Assembly (NCBI GenBank): GCA_904066235.2
Contig: CAJFCV020000004.1
Span: 2,232,001-2,296,000 of the forward strand
Length of the DNA: 64,000 bases
DNA from: Bursaphelenchus xylophilus
Lineage: Eukaryota > Nematoda > Chromadorea > Rhabditida > Aphelenchoididae
Reading direction: 5' to 3'
The number at the start of each line of letters is the position of its first letter. Within the stretch, counting starts at the first letter, position 1. The notes under the pieces were generated by a model. The model saw only the letters and a list, made by a program, of their open reading frames with translations, was not told the origin of the DNA and made no database searches. Position numbers and translations under genes: made by a program. Below are positions 1 through 11,784 of the stretch, piece after piece.

Positions 1-111
1 TTTTATAGGAAGGTATTGTTGCACAAGAGTTCAATGTATAAAATTTCCGCTAAAAAGATCGCTTATTCTACCGAAATTTAGAAAACTCCCTCATTGAACC
101 ATTTATTTCAG

Positions 112-359
112 GCTGCTGTCCATGCGGTGGCCGGAAACGACGTGAGATCCAGCTTGAGAGGGCCCACAAATCCTACAAGAAGACCTCTTGTTCAAAACAT
201 TGCAAACGTTGTGTAGGTCAAGAGCACAAGAAGTCAACCAAAAGCCATCCACGGCATACCCGCAATGCCCCGACTGAGCGAATCTCCCCCAAGTTTGTGG
301 TTGCGCCGGCGCAGCAATCGCAGCCGCAGCAACAATGTGTTTGCAATTGCACATGCTAG
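112..359 (+). CDS. Terminal exon of a Cys- and Lys-rich protein (5' part outside window)
   Basis: A TTATTTCAG acceptor ends at 111. The frame that starts with two bases (112-113) completing a split codon is open to TAG at 357-359. The 81 residues visible begin with a Cys cluster (CCPCGGRKRR), continue with a basic Lys/Arg/His-rich middle containing CSKHCKRC, then a Gln-rich stretch, and end in QCVCNCTC. Paired-Cys motifs at both ends suggest a disulfide-rich secreted or structural protein. I do not recognise the family. A canonical AATAAA lies at 457-462, about 100 bases past the stop, which supports this as a real 3' end. The open frame on the opposite strand is a shadow. Confidence 0.6.
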
Positions 360-500
360 AGGAAATGACGGACCATATGATTGGACAAAAAAATTACCCA
401 AAAACATAACTAATGGTGTCTAGAATGTATAGAAATTTGAACAATTTATGCTCATTAATAAATTTTAATAATACAAGGAAAAATGCTGGCCGTGTACCTA

Positions 501-747
501 CAGTGGGGGACCTGATCCAGTGGCAAAAAACGTACTATTTTGCATCAGGAGCTTAAAAAATGTGGCAAAATACCTCCCTCTCCAAGTGAAAAAAACTCAG
601 ATTTCAAAAGCGCGCACGCTCTTTTTGTGAGGGAACCCATCAAAACGACGTTTTTTTCACTCGGAGAGGGAAGCATTTTTCCACATTTTAAATACTTCCC
701 GGAAGCAAAATGGGACGTTTTTTGCCATTGGATCAGGTCCTCCACTG
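501..747. mobile_element. CAGTG hairpin MITE, copy 1
   Basis: Left end CAGTGGGGGACC after TA (499-500); right end GGTCCTCCACTG. The two halves are near-perfect inverted repeats around a GCGC-rich centre. The open frames in it are artefacts of the hairpin. Confidence 0.85.
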
Positions 748-816
748 CATAGCGAGAAGAGGAATGTAAATGTATTACGATAAGGTTGATCGAAGTGTTC
801 GTGGTTAAAAGGAATT

Positions 817-1276
817 CGCGTCCTGACTTTTCGGGTAGATGACAATTCGGGTCGGCACAAAAAACCGATCGATACGGGGCGTATGGAAAGTGGATACCCA
901 AAAAAAAGTTGTAGGATGTGCCTGCGAGGCCTGTCAAAGCAGTTGGATGGTCGGCGGACGCTCGGCGGAGGCTCGGCGGAGACTTGGCGAAGACTTGCGA
1001 TATGTACAATAACGTCACTGCTCTCTTTAGTTATTGTAATATATAAAAGACCAAAATTTGTGAGAAAAAACGAGGATTCGTAACTTTACTCTAGATGATA
1101 TTCATGTGAGGACATGTAAAATACCTCAAAATTTTCTACTCTTATGATAATCTATCCTAGGATCGGATCAATCTTATTATTTCTACTAACCAATCCTTCC
1201 CCTAGCCTCTCTCTTCGAACCTAGGCAATCCATAGTACCGCTGAACCGAACTGTCGCTGACCCGTAAAGTCGTAGC
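817..1276. mobile_element. Small Mutator-like element (TTCGGGTC ends)
   Basis: Starts CGCGTCCTGACTTTTCGGGT and ends with GACCCGTAAAGTCGTAGC. Near the left it has repeats of GCTCGGCGGAGAC type. The ends match the asymmetric termini of the large elements at 25006-25948 and 42184-44218. Related copies lie at 6260-6428, 60717-61190 and 62880-63290. No target duplication is evident here. Confidence 0.55.
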
Positions 1277-1561
1277 ACCCAGTAATTCTACATTCATCAT
1301 TTTGTTTCTCCTGCCACGTAAAGGCTTATCCTTGGCATAACAAAGTCTAAACATCAAAATCCTCGGAATTCCGGGGTGAAATTATATCATAAATACTTTA
1401 TTGGGAATAAAAGTTCGTTGTACTAATATCTGAGGAGTTTGTGAATAATAAATAATAAATAAGATGGGATTCAGACAACAAGACTACATAAAACATGAAC
1501 TAACAAGTGTAACTTGCCAACAAGTTGCTAAAACAATTCAGATTAGAAGACTTTGAGAACA

Positions 1562-2132
1562 TTAATACTGGTAATGATGATGAGTATAATAAAACTTGGA
1601 ATCGTACCGTCGATCCTTCTGAATCTGATAGGAGGGCGGAACTCGGCCCGTTTCGCCTTTACTGGCAATCAATTCGGGTGGGTGCGCTGTAAATGTAAAG
1701 CAATGGAGATTAGAAGTAAAAAAGAGTATTTGAAAGGCACCACTTACCTTCTGGAATAATAACCGTATGCGTCTCGCCCTCTTCCTCCTCCTCTTTCGGC
1801 TTAGCCTTCTTGACCGCCTCCTTTTCAACATCGCTCTTGTGATGGTTGTTGTTATTACATATACACAACGTCACATGCACCGGAGGCACCCCATTGGCAC
1901 CCTGGCATCCCGGTCCACAATACCCTCCGCCCCCGTTCACCGTGTTGATCACCGCCGAGTTTTGGAAGATCCGCGACGACGGCCCATTCTTGATGAACTG
2001 GTTGTGGTTCTTGGTGAGCTGGGGACTCAGAAAGTTGGGCGAGAGCAGCGAGAAGCTGGGCAGGCCTTGCGAGTCGGCCCGCTCCACCACCGCCAACAGC
2101 CCGCATAAGCCGACGAGAATGACCCGCCGCAT
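1562..2132 (-). CDS. Small secreted protein with Gly/Cys core and His/Tyr-rich tail
   Basis: Two exons, join(1748..2132, 1562..1686) on the minus strand, 169 residues. The start is the first true ATG (2132); the frame further upstream has only GTG. Residues 1-23 look like a signal peptide ending in ADSQG. Then come an Asn/Ser-rich segment, a Gly-rich Cys segment (NGGGGYCGPGCQG), an Asn/His run next to CIC, a Lys/Glu-rich stretch, and a tail rich in Tyr and His (FYYTHHHYQY). The donor is G/GTAAGT and the acceptor TTTACATTTACAG; joining them in phase 1 restores a frame to TAA. Composition suggests an extracellular, possibly cuticle-associated nematode protein. The family is not recognised. Confidence 0.7.
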
Positions 2133-3473
2133 CTGGCTGCACACGATGACGCGACATAAGCATATAACTCGACACGTTTACGGGGGCGTTCTGGAGACGG
2201 TTATTAACTGGCGAGCGCATTGTCCTCGCCCCGCCACCGCTTCCACACGCGTTTTTGTCTCGCGTTGCGGAAATGCGGCCCTGTTTGCGCAAGCGCGCTT
2301 CACACACGCAACAATGGACAAAACACCGGGGCGGTTCCGTACAGGTTCAACGGGTAGCGGTGGTGGGGTGAAAGTGGACAATGGCGGGTCGGCCGGCGTA
2401 TTTGGAGATTGTTTGCGGGTAGCCCGGGGAATGTAGCGAGGTAGCAATTGAGTTGAAAAGGACCCAAAGTTTGCTTATGATGATACAGGTGTATCGGAAA
2501 AGTGATTTTTAAAATACGATCGGATAAACAGCGTTTTTATTTTCTAAAACTACAAGGGAATTTATTGAAAAAAAGACTCTCAAAGTAATGGCCAAAGATA
2601 TATCAGTCTGTCGGGAAAATAATGAGCCCACTGTCGCATCGAAAATCACATCGTCGCGGAGAAAATGAATCGTGTTGCGGCGAAGTGAAATTCTCTTCCC
2701 TTCAGCGACACTACCCTCTCAGCGACATTGCTCATTATTTTCCCGACAGACTGATATATCGCTACTTGATTGTCAATACCACATCAAAAAAGATCCGGCC
2801 TTCTTAGTGATTTTCAACCGAAAAAATTCGAAATTTCTCGGTCATTTGCAACCAAAAAACACTGGTTTTCGGGGTAGAAGTGCCCCTACTTTAGAAGGTC
2901 GTAACGACCTCAGTTTGAACTTTAGAATTTTGTCACTTCAGAGGCAAAAATTAATGCCGCTTATAAATACATATTCCTAAAACGAAGTCTCTGCGCCGCC
3001 TCCGCCGGAAGTTATAGCCTCTGACTTTCCTTGACGTTTCTTGAAATACCCTGTAAAATACGTGACGAAGACAAAAGTGACCAGCCGTTTCTCTTCCGTG
3101 TTGTCCACTTGAACCATTGGCCAACGATATGTTCTCACTTTCGACCACTTAAAAATCGCTATTGATCTTTTAGACAACGGAGGAAGGAGACAATACGCAC
3201 ATCTTCAATTTCCTTTCCATCATACAAACCGTTAATCAACCCAAACTTTTTTATCTTTACTATTTATTACTCCTACATAAAGACACGCAAATATTGTACA
3301 GACATGTATCGGAGGACGCCTTCTTCCGAAGAATGGTAATAGGAATTTCCACAGTAATAGGCTTAGCGACGTATTTTCATAAATAGGCCAAATAAATATG
3401 TGGAATTGTAGATGATCATAGCTTCAAGCCATGAAAAGTGCATCTACTGGATTTGATGGGTTTGATACTTGGG
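2133..3473. other. Intergenic
   Basis: From 2133 to about 2440 it is relatively GC-rich and could be the promoter of the minus-strand gene ending at 1562. A hairpin element lies at 2601-2756. The remainder has no convincing gene; the short open frames lack splice or composition support. Confidence 0.4.
2601..2756. mobile_element. Short hairpin MITE (TATCAGTCTGTCGGG ends)
   Basis: Left TATCAGTCTGTCGGGAAAAT and right ATTTTCCCGACAGACTGATA are exact inverted repeats over more than 25 bases, enclosing about 100 bases. Diverged or partial copies are at 5681-5833 and 6905-6990, with a terminal fragment near 6433-6447. Confidence 0.8.
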
Positions 3474-4880
3474 TTAGGCCTTGATCTTGGGCGCTTCTGG
3501 TTTGGTCTCCGCCTTGTTTTTCAGCTCGTTGCGGAAACGACGCATTTTCCGCGACCGCGAAAACGGATAGCGGAAGACGTAGGTGTTTGGTGGGCATGTG
3601 CAAGGGGTCACTGAAAACAGTGATATTTTATATCCGTAAAAAACTTTTCAACTCTGTCTGATCAAGTTGCCGTTTTCTTGGTCCGATTTTGACGAAGAGT
3701 TCCGTATTTTCCATTGACTCTAACCTACCGTCTTGATAGTAAAACATACCTCCAGCCGGGCAAGGGCAAGGCAGTGGGGCCGAGAACAGCGGCAGTGGCG
3801 GTGGTGGCGCAGGACTCAACAGCTCTGGCGGTGGTGGCGGAGCGAAGAATTGTGGCGGTGGTGGCGGTGGCGCAAAGAATGGGCCTGGCGGAGGCGGCGC
3901 GAACGCCGGAGGCGGCGGTGGAGCGAAGGCGGGTGGTGGCGGAGGTGGAAGAGGGGCGGGCGGACAACGGCAAGGGACTAGAATGTAAACTAAATTAGGA
4001 CGAGGGCTGTGACAGTGGGATCAAGAGTAAAGTTGTGGCCGAGACGACGATGGGGCTCCGATTTCAACGTGAGGGTTAGCGGGTTGAAATCCGAGAAGAT
4101 CGCTCGGCCGTGCTGACGGAAAGGTTTCGACCGCAATCGGGGACAGGTAATACGATAGAGGGATGTTTAGGGCACTTCAATATACTCGTTATTTTGCAAC
4201 GTATGCGCTGATTATTAAACGTTGCGCGTTTTAGTAGCATATATGGCCTAAAAGCTCTTTTTTGGACTTCATTAAGAACAACTTGGATTAAGAGAACATC
4301 TTACTATTAGACCATTACGGTTAACCACTCATGGTGCTTTCGAAATAAAAAATACATTCCAAAATCACGATAACCAACCTTCTTGCGGAGGGCAAGCACA
4401 TGGCGGCGGTGGTGGAGGTGGCGGAGGAGGAGCAGGCGCCGGATAATAGAATGGCGCCGGAGCTGGCGCCGGTGGTGGTGGTGGTGGAGGCGCAAAATAA
4501 ACATGAGGAGCATCGTAGGCCGGTGGAGGCGGCAGTGGCGCCGGTGGGGGTGGATAATAGGCTGGAGGCGGCGGAGCCGGCGCCGGCGGAGGTGGGTATG
4601 GTACGGGTGGTGGCGCGAACAGCACCTGTTGTGGTGGTGGAGGAGGCGGTGGGGACAGGTAGACACTTGGTGCTGGTGGAGCGGCCAAGAAGACGGGCGG
4701 AGGAGGCGGTGGTGGCGGGGCGCATGAACAGACTGTTGGTGGAGGTGGTTGCGAGAGGAAGCATAACATGGGAGCGCATTGTGGACAGGGGTCGCAAGTG
4801 GGGCAGCCACATTGCGCGGAGGCGGAGGAAACGAATAGGGCAATCGCCAGTGCCGAAGCCAGCGTTCGGCTTAACGCCAT
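3474..4880 (-). CDS. Secreted proline-rich, Cys-containing protein
   Basis: Three exons, join(4379..4880, 3750..3977, 3474..3610) on the minus strand, 288 residues, all junctions in phase 1. Residues 1-22 are a clear signal peptide (MALSRTLASALAIALFVSSA), followed by the Cys cluster CGCPTCDPCPQC. A long region of poly-Pro blocks spaced by Ala, Tyr, Phe and Val follows. Exon 2 carries further Pro blocks broken by FFAP units and ends with CPCP; the tail turns basic (RSRKMRRFR). Composition fits an extracellular structural protein (cuticle, eggshell or pharyngeal lining). The donor of exon 1 is GTTGGT, weaker than usual. The antisense Arg/Trp-rich frames are shadows of the proline codons. Confidence 0.75.
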
Positions 4881-5396
4881 TTTAATGGTAAAACCCTGAA
4901 GGAAAAAGAATAAAAAGATGGCTTAATTTCATGCTAAATTTTATTACATAATAATACCGTAGTTGCCAGCATAAGGCTGTAAAATGATGACAAAAGATAT
5001 GCAGAAGATCTTTTGTCAATATGTAAATACTATCAACTATTACTATCAGCGTCAAGAAACACACGTCACCCTGATTCCCGCCACCCGCTAAACCGACTAT
5101 AATAATCTGTTGTTGGCTATCCTGTTCCGGTCAAACACTTATATACCGCGACCGACGAAGGGAGAAAAAACATAAAAACAAAAACGAAGGCGTTTATCTT
5201 GTAGTGGACACCTCCGTCAAGTGCCCGGCCCCTGTTTTTCCTCACTTCCAAATCCCTCCACAATACTCTCGTACCAATCTTAGCGCGTGCTACTTACAAT
5301 ACTCTCTCTCTTCGCTGATCCCTCGGGACAATAGCGCGGGGTCTTCCATTTTGCCCTAATATTTTCGCATTGTCCGCCCTCTTCCTTCTGATTGTG
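4881..5396. other. Upstream region of the proline-rich gene
   Basis: AT-rich sequence followed by a CT-rich stretch; likely holds the promoter of the minus-strand gene starting at 4880. I recognise no specific element. Confidence 0.3.
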
Positions 5397-5571
5397 CTAA
5401 CGGTCTTTTGTAATTCGATTTGCATGCGGTTTCTGAACTGAAGGGATTTTCAGCGCGAGAGGCGATTTTTTCGCGTCTTCGACCAACGCCTTTGTATTTT
5501 CATTCTTCAGGGTTTGACGGAAGCGGGGTACTAAATAAAGTGAGGAGAAACCAAAGAAAAGAATGGGAGTA
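5397..5571 (-). CDS. Possible terminal exon of a small membrane protein
   Basis: A minus-strand frame from a possible acceptor (ATCTACAG, ending at 5572) to the stop at 5397. It encodes about 58 residues: a hydrophobic segment (TPILFFGFSSLYLVP), then a basic hydrophilic tail. No ATG is present in this frame, so a 5' exon would be needed. The DNA upstream is taken up by hairpin elements (5681-6169), so none could be placed. It could also be chance; the family is unknown. Confidence 0.28.
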
Positions 5572-5680
5572 CTGTAGATGACATTTACTCTCAATGAAGC
5601 ATTGTATTATAGAAGCAAAAATGAGTACAAAGATTTTTTTGTACAACAGATCAAAAAGGAGAAAAAAAATTCATTTGTTA

Positions 5681-5833
5681 TATCAGTATGTCTAATTTTG
5701 CGCAATTTCGGATCAAAAATCGCATCGCCGCCGTGAAAATAAACTGTACCGTGGCAAAATTAAATTGCTTTTCTCTTCAACGAGGCGATTGGAACAGCGA
5801 CATTGTGATCACTATTTTCCCGACAAACTGATA
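5681..5833. mobile_element. Short hairpin MITE, diverged copy
   Basis: Starts TATCAGTATGTC and ends CCCGACAAACTGATA; same family as 2601-2756 with several substitutions in the left end. Confidence 0.65.
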
Positions 5834-5945
5834 GAAAACATTGATGTACCGCCCCAAATTAACCTCCCAATCGAAAACGGATTTTTTGGTTAGTTACGAT
5901 ACAGTCAAGCCTCTTTAGAGCTATCCGCAAGGCGGCGGAAACATA

Positions 5946-6169
5946 CAGTGGAGGAACTGATCCAGTGGTAAAGAACGTACCGTTTTGCATCCGGGAAGTA
6001 TCAAAAGCGCGGCAAAATCCTTCCCTCTCCAAGTGAAAAAAACCCGTTTTGAAAGGCGCGCTTTTGAAATCGGAGTTTTTTCACTTGGAGAGGAAGCATT
6101 TTGCCACGTTTTCGATACTTCCCGGAAGCAAAATGGTACGTTTTTGCCACTAGATTAGGTCCACCACTG
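5946..6169. mobile_element. CAGTG hairpin MITE, copy 2
   Basis: CAGTGGAGGAACTGATCC after TA at the left; TTAGGTCCACCACTG before TA at the right. Confidence 0.85.
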
Positions 6170-6259
6170 TATATATTTGCTATAGACGGGTTTCGTTGTA
6201 CGGAGATTATTTTTTGGCCTAAAATTAGCCTTTGGGATATCTGAAATTGGTCGTTATGT

Positions 6260-6428
6260 TTTGTTTTTTGTCCCGACTTTTCGGGTCGGTGTCAGTTCGG
6301 GTCAGCACAAAATCGATTGATACGGGGCGGAGGGCAGTTGAATACCCAAAAAAAGTTTGTAGAAAGTGCCTACGGAGCCTGGAAAAGCCGTTGCATGGTC
6401 GGCGAAGGCTCGGCGGAGACTTCAAGAT
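6260..6428. mobile_element. Fragment of small Mutator-like element
   Basis: Matches the left third of the 817-1276 element: GTCCCGACTTTTCGGGTC, then CAGTTCGGGTCAGCACAAAA, a GATACGGGGCG motif and GGCTCGGCGGAGACTT. The rest is missing. Confidence 0.55.
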
Positions 6429-6904
6429 CTTTCCGACAGACTGATAGAAAAGTTTTGTTGTACGGAGGCTCCTTCTGGTCTGAAGTTCACATTTAGGGCT
6501 TCTAAAAAAGTCTGTTATCGACAGTTTTTGTTGTGCGTAGGTGTGTTGGTTTGATGTACAAGGGCTTCATGGTAATCATAGTTTTAGAAGATGCAGCATT
6601 TTCAAATGAGACGCTGTTTTTGGGCTACTGTATCCAACCTTCTCCATCGACAATTTATTGTCTTTACTATAATCTCAAAAGTCTTGTTCTGTTTTTTTTA
6701 ATCAGAAAAAAATGTAAAAACAATTTTTTTCGTTACGACGACAAACAGTTTCAAACGATAATTGTGGAAGAACGAAGTGCAAACAACGGATCCTCGCAAA
6801 AAACCTAGTCCACTTAAGACTGTCTCGAACGCTACGGAAAAATGACCACGGATTGCTCGTTGACCACTTAAACGTGTTTCGAGATTCGCAAACAGATTTT
6901 AACT

Positions 6905-6990
6905 TATCAGTCTGTCGGGAAAATAATGAGAACTTTGTTGCATTGGAAACTGCATTGCCGCAGGGAAAATGACATTGCGCTCAAAAAATA
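6905..6990. mobile_element. Fragment of short hairpin MITE
   Basis: TATCAGTCTGTCGGGAAAAT left end intact and internal sequence similar to 2601-2690; right half absent. Confidence 0.55.
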
Positions 6991-9900
6991 TAATATTTAG
7001 TGGAAGAAAAATAATAAAATACTTATGCAAATGTTTCCAACTGTATGAATTTTGACTCCTGGAAGACGATACCGTAAAACTTTCCTATTACGGAAAGCTT
7101 ATTCACTGAAATCGAAAAATTTTGTGGTCATGAACAATATAATCTTGAATGAGTTTGTCAAAGTTGGGCAAATAATGTCTTTGAATCAGAAATATACCGC
7201 TGTAGTGTCCGACTAGTCGATTCCCCCTTGAATCATCAAGAATTCCGTACCAAACCGACGAAATGCCAAAAACCAATATCGGCGTGACGAAGTGTCACGA
7301 ATAAAAAGTGCTCGGGTTTTTCCCTTTTTGGCGAAAGTAAAAATTGCACATTGAAAGGGGATGCATTTTATCGGATTTCTCGACCACAAACGACAAATAA
7401 AAGAGGGAAAGTATACTTTTATAAGTCTTTTCGACTCCGAGCAGCATGCGTGTTCCGTCCAGTGTAATATAAATTGAACTTTTTTTTCAAGGCCTTGGTT
7501 GGGGGGCTTCTCATTGTTTTTATAGATTTATTTTTGCGGCCTTGCCCTTATTTGGACGTGCCTTTCATTGATTTTCAGAGGCTTTTCAGTACCCTGGAGG
7601 ATGTCAATGGATTGTTAGAGTTTTATCGGTTGGTTTAGATTTTTCATTGTTTCTTTTATAATTTTAGGTCCCTCATAATGCATTTTGGCTTTGAAAGGAA
7701 ACTTTTTGGACTGGCCGAGTAGGGCAATGGGTTTTTATTACCATTGGTCCTTATCATTGTCGTAAATTTTGAGAAATTCTAAAGTTCTCTATCAGTTTTT
7801 TTGGAAGTGTTACCTAAATTAATGCTTTTCTATAAAGCTAAAGTCAATTATGACTCTTTTTAGTTTTTAGAGATAAAGTATGCCTAAAGAGGACTTTTTG
7901 CGTCAAAAGTTTTTTTACTAGCCGCGTTTTTCGTCTAAGCTGTTTTACTTTATCCTTGGCTAGTATAAGGTTGTAAGATGGTCTTTTCCGGTCCAGAGAT
8001 AGTTTGAAAATCCACTGTTCGAAACAAGTTCTCTGTTTTGAAAGCTATTCATGAATAATTTCTTTATTTACCATCATAAAACTTTGTTTAACGTTGATAG
8101 ATTGAATCGGAATCAGGTGAATCATGGATAATGCTTTTCTTTTTTCTAAAAAAACAACGGAGTGAGTCGCTTATGGGCAACCAGTTTTTACTATCGGTAA
8201 GCTTTTTATTTTTGTGTCTGCTTTTTAAATATTCGTTTGGAATTCGCATTTTTGACATTGATGTTCATGGATAAGATGAAGTGCAGATAAGTACGGACAA
8301 AAAGGCTTTAACGTCAAAGTTTTGCTTTCACTCTGGCTGTACATGACTATGGGGGTCATTTTTTGACGGTTGTTATTTCCGGGCGCGGGGCTGTAATAAT
8401 GTCTTTTGCACTATGGAAGGTCCTGAAAATGACATTGGGTTGAATAAGTTATATTCTAAAAATATAAGTCGTTAACTGTGGTGCTTATTGGCTAAGGAAG
8501 ACTTAGAAAACTTCTGAGTTGGTGTTCGGTATGAATTTTTACTTTAAATCGGTGTTTTTCATCAATTTTCATGTTATTTTATATATTTTTAAACCAATTT
8601 TTAATGTTTTTCCCAATTTTAATGTAATAAGAGGTATTCTGCCCTTTTATCCTCCTGAATTACCCCCTAACTTGCTCAACTGCCCTCTAACTCAATGTCT
8701 ATTAAATCCCGGCCCTTAATTCCATTTCCGTGGACTCTCTTTGAACCCCCCAACGTGATGGATGCCCGCAATTTTTCGCCTCATTTTTCTCACTCTTCCG
8801 CCCATAATTTTCCGGATTTTTTATCCCCTTCGTTCGTTCGCTCCTCTGGAACGAATAAATTATGAATTATCTCGTTCGGATTTGATGTTTACGAGGGCTG
8901 TCGAATTTGGTTTTTCGTTCGCCTCTTATTGAATGTCTGATAAGTGGGATGGGGGTGGAGAAGGTGGTCATTTTCGGAGTGCTGATTAGAATCTACGATC
9001 GGAAAAGGTCGATTGTGGGAAAAGAGGGGAGTTTCGGAGAATTTGAGGTGGTTTTTGGATCAAAATTGGCGAAAATTTATATTAATTTAGACGATTTTTG
9101 AAGAAATTTATATTTTTTGATATTTTTATGTCTGAAATAAGGTTTCAATTTATGTAAATTGAATTTTAAATTATCTATGAACAAACGTTTGTCCTTTATA
9201 TCGTTTTTTACAAATTCCACGCTAAATTTAGTCATCAAATGACATCGTCTCTAAAATAATTACGCCCGCTTGCGAAAATGACGTGAGACCAACTGGAACT
9301 AAACTTTTTGTGAATGTTTTTTCCTCTCTTGTTGTCCTTGTTTGTCTCGCTTTCATGGAGGAAATGCGTAGAATTGGCTTTTTTCTATCGGGTATTACTT
9401 GCGTCTGTTTCAACTTGTCGAAAAAATAGTGAATGAAATGTCACAGAGTTTTTTCTATGAGCATTTTGAGGTGTTTCTAATCGAAAATGGCCGTTGATGG
9501 GGAGAATTGGTTAAAGGAAATCGAAAAATGCGCTAATTTTATATTATAGTAGGTGGAAAGTGGATTTTTTTAATTGTTTTTCGAAATAATTGAGGTGAAA
9601 GGGATGGATTTGGCGCAATTAGAGTAAAATGAGATCTAAAAGTACTTTATGTTCAACGTATCAGCTTAAGCTTATATTGCACTTGATGCAAATACCAATA
9701 TATGGCTGTTTATGTGATGTTTTGACGGTCTAATTGGCTTAAAAACCACTCAAACCCTTCAATAATCCCCTATTATCTCTTCTCTAAATTTGTTTACATT
9801 GCCATCTTTCTATTAAAACCTGTTAATTAAACCCCGGGACCAGCAAAAAGAGGAAGATTGTGGCTGCTCCCTTCTTCGGCCATCGTTTTTCCCTTCCTAT

Positions 9901-10276
9901 TCCGGCCAAGGAATTGGAAATTCTGTAATGTAGAAAAGGCCCTCGCGTTCTTTTCCGAGCAAAGAAGGCGAAAAAACAGTGGAACCGGCTCATGCCCCAT
10001 TGGCGTCCTCTTCACGTCCCCAAAATGCCGGAAAATTGCGGGAAATTAGTCGGGCAAAATGAAACTATTGTCTTTCATGCCCTTTTCTTACATAAGGAAG
10101 CTATGAGAGAAGTATGGAGGCTATTTAGAAGGGTTAAATGGGATTTTTTCCAAAAAAATATTCGAATTTTTTAATTTTTTTGCCAACAAACCTTATTTTA
10201 GGCCCATAAATGATCTCGAAGATTATTTGTTGATACTTTTGGGATAAAATTTACCTTTTGTCAACAAGCTTTTATA
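6991..10276. other. Long AT-rich intergenic region without recognised genes
   Basis: Over 3 kb, T-rich on the plus strand, with only short open frames that lack Met starts, splice context or recognisable motifs. A pyrimidine-rich stretch near 8640-8870 looks promoter-like but has no confident gene downstream. It may be distal 5' DNA of wdfy-3. Confidence 0.4.
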
Positions 10277-11139
10277 CAGGGTGGGGCATCTTTGTGGCCC
10301 GATTTGAATTGGCTATAACTTCTTTAGTTTTTGGCCAAATCTTAAAATTCTTTTTTTCTCTGAATCCTCTGACAACCCCATTTTGTCTGATACCAAATAT
10401 GTTATACATAGTAAGTGTATGTCCACAGTTATTGGATTTATTCTTGGAGTTCATTTTTTCGGTTGTTTTTTCGGTCTTTCCCGGTGTATCCGGAAATGGA
10501 GCACGGTATGGAAGAAAAATACGGTGGAATTTCCCCTTCCGAAAATCGACGATGAGAATAAGAACAAAAAGTGAAGATCAACCTCCAGAGTTCGTCGAAT
10601 GGTCCTTGGTGAAGGCATTCCCTCGGTTCTGGCCAAACTTCGTGTACTCATATGCGGATTTTCTCGGAATTTTGACAAAACTTCTTCAATTTTCAACTCC
10701 GTTCATACCCATCTTTCCTGCTTTTTTTGTTTCCTGTTAACGCTGGCAATCTTAAGAAACTTATTCCACGAACGTCGAATTGTCTTGCGATCTGAAAGTT
10801 GGGCATTACGTCCATATTTCATGCGGTATTCCCTTTGAACATGTATCGCCGAACCGTACTTTCCGTACCAAACCACAGACCAAGCTTTTTCTTCCGCACC
10901 GTACTCCATTTTCGGACACACCGGGAAAGACCGAAAAACCAACCGAAAAACGAACGAAAAGATGAACTCCAAGAATAAATCCAATAACTGTAGATATACA
11001 CTCACTATGTGTAACATATTTGGTATCAAACAAAATGGGGTTGTCAGAGGATTCAGGGAAAAAAAGAATTTTAAGATTTGGCCAAAAACTAAAGAAGTTA
11101 TAGCCAATTCAAATCGGGCCACAAAGATGCCCCACCCTG
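10277..11139. mobile_element. Mariner-type element with ~250-bp inverted repeats, decayed
   Basis: Ends CAGGGTGGGGCATCTTTG and its complement, each flanked by TA (10275-10276 and 11140-11141). The inverted repeats extend about 250 bases with few mismatches. The middle encodes remnants of a transposase on the minus strand. TA duplication plus a CAGGGTG terminus fits the IS630/Tc1/mariner superfamily. Confidence 0.8.
10567..10909 (-). pseudogene. Truncated mariner-like transposase N-terminus
   Basis: Read on the minus strand, the first part has a helix-turn-helix-like segment (VQREYRMKYGRNAQLSDRKT, then IRR) typical of mariner-like transposases. After a stop and frame change near 10700 the second part reads ENPHMSTRSLARTEG followed by PSPRTIRR, the matching second DNA-binding segment. 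The frame then runs directly into the inverted repeat, so the DDE catalytic domain is gone. The element is non-autonomous. Confidence 0.7.
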
Positions 11140-11152
11140 TAAAATGAATTTT

Positions 11153-11193
11153 TTGATTCCTTGCGATTCAAATGTCAGCGAATCGCAAGGAAT
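11153..11193. repeat. Short inverted repeat
   Basis: GATTCCTTGCGATT and AATCGCAAGGAATC separated by about 12 bases, immediately right of the mariner-type element. Confidence 0.5.
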
Positions 11194-11244
11194 CAAAAAA
11201 AAAACATTGTTTTCCATGGAAGAAGTCCGTTGTACTTTATTAAG

Positions 11245-11430
11245 GTCCGTTTTGGCCGAAAGTCTTTCTTTTAGACCGTTAAAATCGTTTCGTGCAGCCT
11301 GAATTTGGTGTCAACGGGCTTGTTTTTTTGGGGTTTTTGTCTAAAGTTCGAGATGGAAGGTGTTTGTTGTATGGAAGTCCGTTTTGGCCAAAAGTCTTTC
11401 TTTGAGACTGCGAAAACCGTTTCTTGTGGC
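11245..11430. repeat. Diverged direct repeat
   Basis: Two units about 130-150 bases apart share GTCCGTTTTGGCC, AAAGTCTTTCTTT and AAAnCGTTTC in the same order. Confidence 0.5.
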
Positions 11431-11529
11431 AAGAGTTTTTTTGGATTTTGAGATATTTATTTTGACTATTTTTTATGATGTTATTTGAATGTTGCGACTA
11501 GTAAATTTGCAATTTGTTACGGGTAATTG

Positions 11530-11784
11530 CAGTGGGGGACCTGATCCAGTGACAAAAAACGTACCATTCTGCGTCCGGGAAGTATCAAAAATGTGACAAA
11601 ATGCTTCCGTCTCCAAGTGAAAAATCTTCTTTTTGAAGGGCGCGCTCTTTCCCTCACCAAAAGAGCGGGCGCGCTTTTGAAATCAGAGTTTTTTCACTTG
11701 GAGAGGGAAGCATTTTGCCGCATTCTCGACACTTCCCGGATGCGAAATGGTACGTTTTTTGCCACTGGATCAGATCTCCCACTG
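11530..11784. mobile_element. CAGTG hairpin MITE, copy 3
   Basis: CAGTGGGGGACCTGATCC left end and GGATCAGATCTCCCACTG right end, about 260 bases upstream of the wdfy-3 ATG. Right flank is TA; left flank is TG. Confidence 0.85.

Larger units (their letters stand above)
360..1561. other. Intergenic, filled by two mobile elements
   Basis: No supported gene. It holds a poly(A) signal at 457-462 for the upstream gene, a hairpin MITE (501-747) and a Mutator-like small element (817-1276). In 1277-1561 I see only AT-rich sequence. Confidence 0.6.

Noticed and set aside
545..1018. 157-codon minus-strand frame
   Set aside because: It crosses a hairpin MITE and a Mutator-like element, with repeat-derived residues typical of the other MITE copies ([20 protein letters not shown] type).
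3714..4885. Plus-strand Arg/Trp-rich and Val/Glu-rich frames
   Set aside because: Antisense shadows of the proline-codon runs in the minus-strand secreted protein, which has splice sites and a signal peptide.
9827..10049. Overlapping 60-codon frames on both strands
   Set aside because: No splice context, signal peptide or recognisable motif; similar chance frames occur throughout the AT-rich region.
10258..11147. Frames beginning MARFELAITSLVFGQILKF on both strands
   Set aside because: This is translation of the transposon inverted repeats; only the inner segment with the helix-turn-helix motifs resembles transposase.
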